Shown: one piece after another, positions 6,280 through 7,507 of the stretch
Numbering within the stretch: position 1 is the stretch's first letter
How the letters are laid out: each line of letters starts with the position of its first letter
NCBI GenBank assembly: GCA_020438915.1
Contig: JAGQTR010000311.1
Location: forward strand, 1-7,507
From: Mycobacterium sp.
Lineage (GTDB): Bacteria > Actinomycetota > Actinomycetes > Mycobacteriales > Mycobacteriaceae
Direction of reading: 5' to 3'
Length of the DNA: 7,507 bases
Program-made: the position numbers and the translations under genes
Notes under the pieces: generated by a model
The model's input: only the letters and a program-made list of their open reading frames with translations
The model's database searches: none
Told to the model about the DNA's origin: nothing

Positions 6280-6302
6280 TACGCGTGGGAAGCCGATGTC
6301 AA
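6273..6302 (-). promoter_or_regulatory. Predicted promoter of the ABC exporter-regulator operon
   Basis: On the minus strand a perfect -35 TTGACA (6302-6297) is followed after 18 bases by CAATAT (6278-6273), which keeps the A and T at the two most important -10 positions. Transcription would begin about 6265-6266, at or one base before the ATPase ATG, so the mRNA would be leaderless. The -10 is imperfect, hence moderate confidence. Confidence 0.5.
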
Positions 6303-6324
6303 CACCATCCGTAGGATCTGCCCG

Positions 6325-6936
6325 GTGGGACGAGAGTCACTGGCGGTAGACCCAGTGCGGGCCGCGCATCGGCTCCTCGGGGCGGTCCTCATCGGCCGGG
6401 GTGTGGAAGCGGCGATCGTCGAGGTCGAGGCATATGGAGGGCCCGACGACGGCCCGTGGCCGGACGCCGCGTCCCATTCCTTCCGCGGCCCGAGGGTCCG
6501 CACCTCGGTGATGTTCGGACCGCCAGGGCGGCTCTACACGTATCGCAGCCACGGCATTCACGTATGTGCGAATGTCGCCTGCGCAACAGACGGGGTGGCC
6601 GGGGCGGTACTGCTGCGCGCCGCGGTGATCGAGGCCGGTGTCGATACCGCCCAGGCGCGCCGCGGTGACCGGGCAGCACGTGTGGCGCTCGCGCGGGGCC
6701 CGGGCAATCTGTGTTCAGCTCTGGGAATCACGATGACCGACAACGGGATCGACCTCTTCGACCCGGTGGCCCCGGTCCGGCTGGTACTCGGTGAGGCGAG
6801 AAAAGGGGTGTCCGGCCCCAGGGTGGGCGTCAGCAAGGCCGCCGATCGGCCATGGCGTGTGTGGCTTCCCCGACACCCGGAGGTATCTGCCTACCGGCGC
6901 AGCCCGCGGGCACCGGCTCCCGGGGAAAGCGACTGA
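6325..6936 (+). CDS. mpg: 3-methyladenine (alkylpurine) DNA glycosylase, AAG/MPG family
   Basis: The product is 203 residues from GTG 6325, preceded by GTAGGA (6311-6316); from memory this is the length of M. tuberculosis Rv1688. The enzyme flips alkylated or deaminated purines out of DNA and cuts the N-glycosidic bond, starting base excision repair. Family landmarks are present. VEVEAYGGPDD (32-42) carries Glu35, which matches the catalytic glutamate of human AAG (Glu125 in TEAY), and Tyr37, which stacks on the flipped base. ASHSFRGP (49-56) has the base-contacting His51, followed by SVMFGPPGRLYTYRSHGIHVCANV. A short extra GPWPD-like stretch (43-47) sits between the catalytic loop and ASHS, where many homologues have only a few residues; its effect is unknown. 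The frame stays open upstream of GTG 6325, but no homologous residues are visible there. It is followed 19 bases later by tyrS, so the two are probably co-transcribed. Its promoter region is shared with the divergent exporter operon. Confidence 0.94.
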   Translation: MGRESLAVDPVRAAHRLLGAVLIGRGVEAAIVEVEAYGGPDDGPWPDAASHSFRGPRVRTSVMFGPPGRLYTYRSHGIHVCANVACATDGVAGAVLLRAAVIEAGVDTAQARRGDRAARVALARGPGNLCSALGITMTDNGIDLFDPVAPVRLVLGEARKGVSGPRVGVSKAADRPWRVWLPRHPEVSAYRRSPRAPAPGESD

Positions 6937-6955
6937 TACGGAAAGATCGAACGCT

Positions 6956-7507
6956 GTGACTTCTGCCGATTCTGCGTCCCCCGCGCCTCCTCGGGCTGCT
7001 CCGATCCTGGACGAGCTGGCATGGCGCGGGCTCATCGCGCAGTCCACCGACCGAGATGCGCTGGCTGAGGTACTGGCCGCGGGGCCGCTGACGGTCTACT
7101 CCGGTTTCGATCCGACAGCGCCGAGTCTGCACGCCGGACATCTGATACCGCTGCTCACGCTGCGGCGATTCCAGCAGGCTGGACACCGGCCCATCGTGCT
7201 TGCCGGCGGCGCTACCGGAATGATCGGGGATCCGCGCGACGTCGGTGAACGCACTCTGCAGACTGCGGACCTCGTGGCGGACTGGACGGGTCACATTCGG
7301 GCGCAGTTGGAGCGCTTCGTGGAATTCGACGACTCGCCGACCGGCGCCGTGGTCGCCGACAATCTGGCCTGGACCGGTGAACTGTCGGCCATCGAGTTCC
7401 TGCGGGATATCGGCAAGCATTTCTCGGTGAACGTGATGCTCGACCGCGACACCGTGCGCCGCAGGCTCGAAGGTGAGGGGATTTCCTACACCGAGTTCAG
7501 CTACATG
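6956..7507 (+). CDS. tyrS: Tyrosyl-tRNA synthetase, N-terminal part (continues beyond the window)
   Basis: The frame is open for 184 codons from GTG 6956 to the window end and resembles E. coli TyrRS closely. It shows YSGFDPTAPSLHAGHL (48-63) with the class I HIGH-type motif as HAGH (59-62), then LRRFQQAGH and GGATGMIGDP, then FLRDIGKHFSVNVML and ISYTEFSYM at the edge. It is a cytosolic class I synthetase joining tyrosine to tRNA-Tyr. The KMSKS loop and C-terminal S4-like RNA-binding domain would lie beyond the window. The start is chosen for GGAAAGA (6940-6946) at 9 bases; the first about 16 residues (rich in Ala, Ser and Pro) are a loose extension. The 19-base gap after mpg leaves no room for a T-box leader. 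Confidence 0.97.
   Translation, partial: MTSADSASPAPPRAAPILDELAWRGLIAQSTDRDALAEVLAAGPLTVYSGFDPTAPSLHAGHLIPLLTLRRFQQAGHRPIVLAGGATGMIGDPRDVGERTLQTADLVADWTGHIRAQLERFVEFDDSPTGAVVADNLAWTGELSAIEFLRDIGKHFSVNVMLDRDTVRRRLEGEGISYTEFSYM

Noticed and set aside
6169..6324. Upstream extension of mpg, including ATG 6253
   Set aside because: It runs through the operator and the divergent ATPase gene. GTG 6325 has a ribosome site and gives the normal family length.
6937..6955. A T-box or other tRNA-sensing leader before tyrS
   Set aside because: Only 19 bases separate mpg and tyrS, too short for such an element.

Overview
This window looks like chromosomal DNA from a mycobacterium. The DNA is GC-rich with GTG starts. 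The gene order from the lipase/acyl-CoA ligase fusion to tyrS matches, from memory, the Mycobacterium tuberculosis run Rv1683, Rv1684, Rv1685c, Rv1686c, Rv1687c, Rv1688 (mpg) and Rv1689 (tyrS). An extra secreted-protein gene that I do not recall in M. tuberculosis suggests an environmental or non-tuberculous species. I see no mobile element, CRISPR array, RNA gene or broken gene, and no gene-free stretch above 100 bases.

Layout. (1) Bases 1-276, minus strand: the N-terminal 92 codons of an ABC-F type ATPase, diverging from the next gene across about 75 bases. (2) Bases 352-3330, plus strand: a two-domain lipid enzyme with a PhaC-like serine hydrolase fused to an AMP-binding (FadD/FATP-like) domain. 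Its hydrolase triad is intact, but its adenylation motifs look eroded. (3) Bases 3381-3887: a small secreted protein with its own strong ribosome binding site and a likely promoter. (4) Bases 3893-4096: a Trm112/UPF0434 small protein. (5) Bases 6265 down to 4093, minus strand: a compact operon of ABC ATPase, ABC-2 permease and TetR regulator. The ATPase and permease genes overlap by 76 nt, and the regulator gene starts 5 nt after the permease gene. Its end meets the Trm112-like gene tail to tail, sharing CTAG. (6) Bases 6325-6936, plus strand: a 3-methyladenine DNA glycosylase, followed 19 nt later by the first 184 codons of tyrosyl-tRNA synthetase.

The most informative non-coding signal lies between the ABC operon and mpg. 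A 40-base island of 30% GC (6239-6278) carries two adjacent palindromes of the form TCATC-N4-GATGA, one of them a perfect 16-mer. They sit on the predicted start site of a TTGACA-N18-CAATAT promoter whose transcript would begin at or one base before the ATPase ATG (a leaderless mRNA). The simplest reading is that the operon's own TetR protein binds this double operator, represses the exporter, and is released by an unknown ligand that the exporter removes. Because mpg and tyrS diverge from the same island, they may feel the same regulator.
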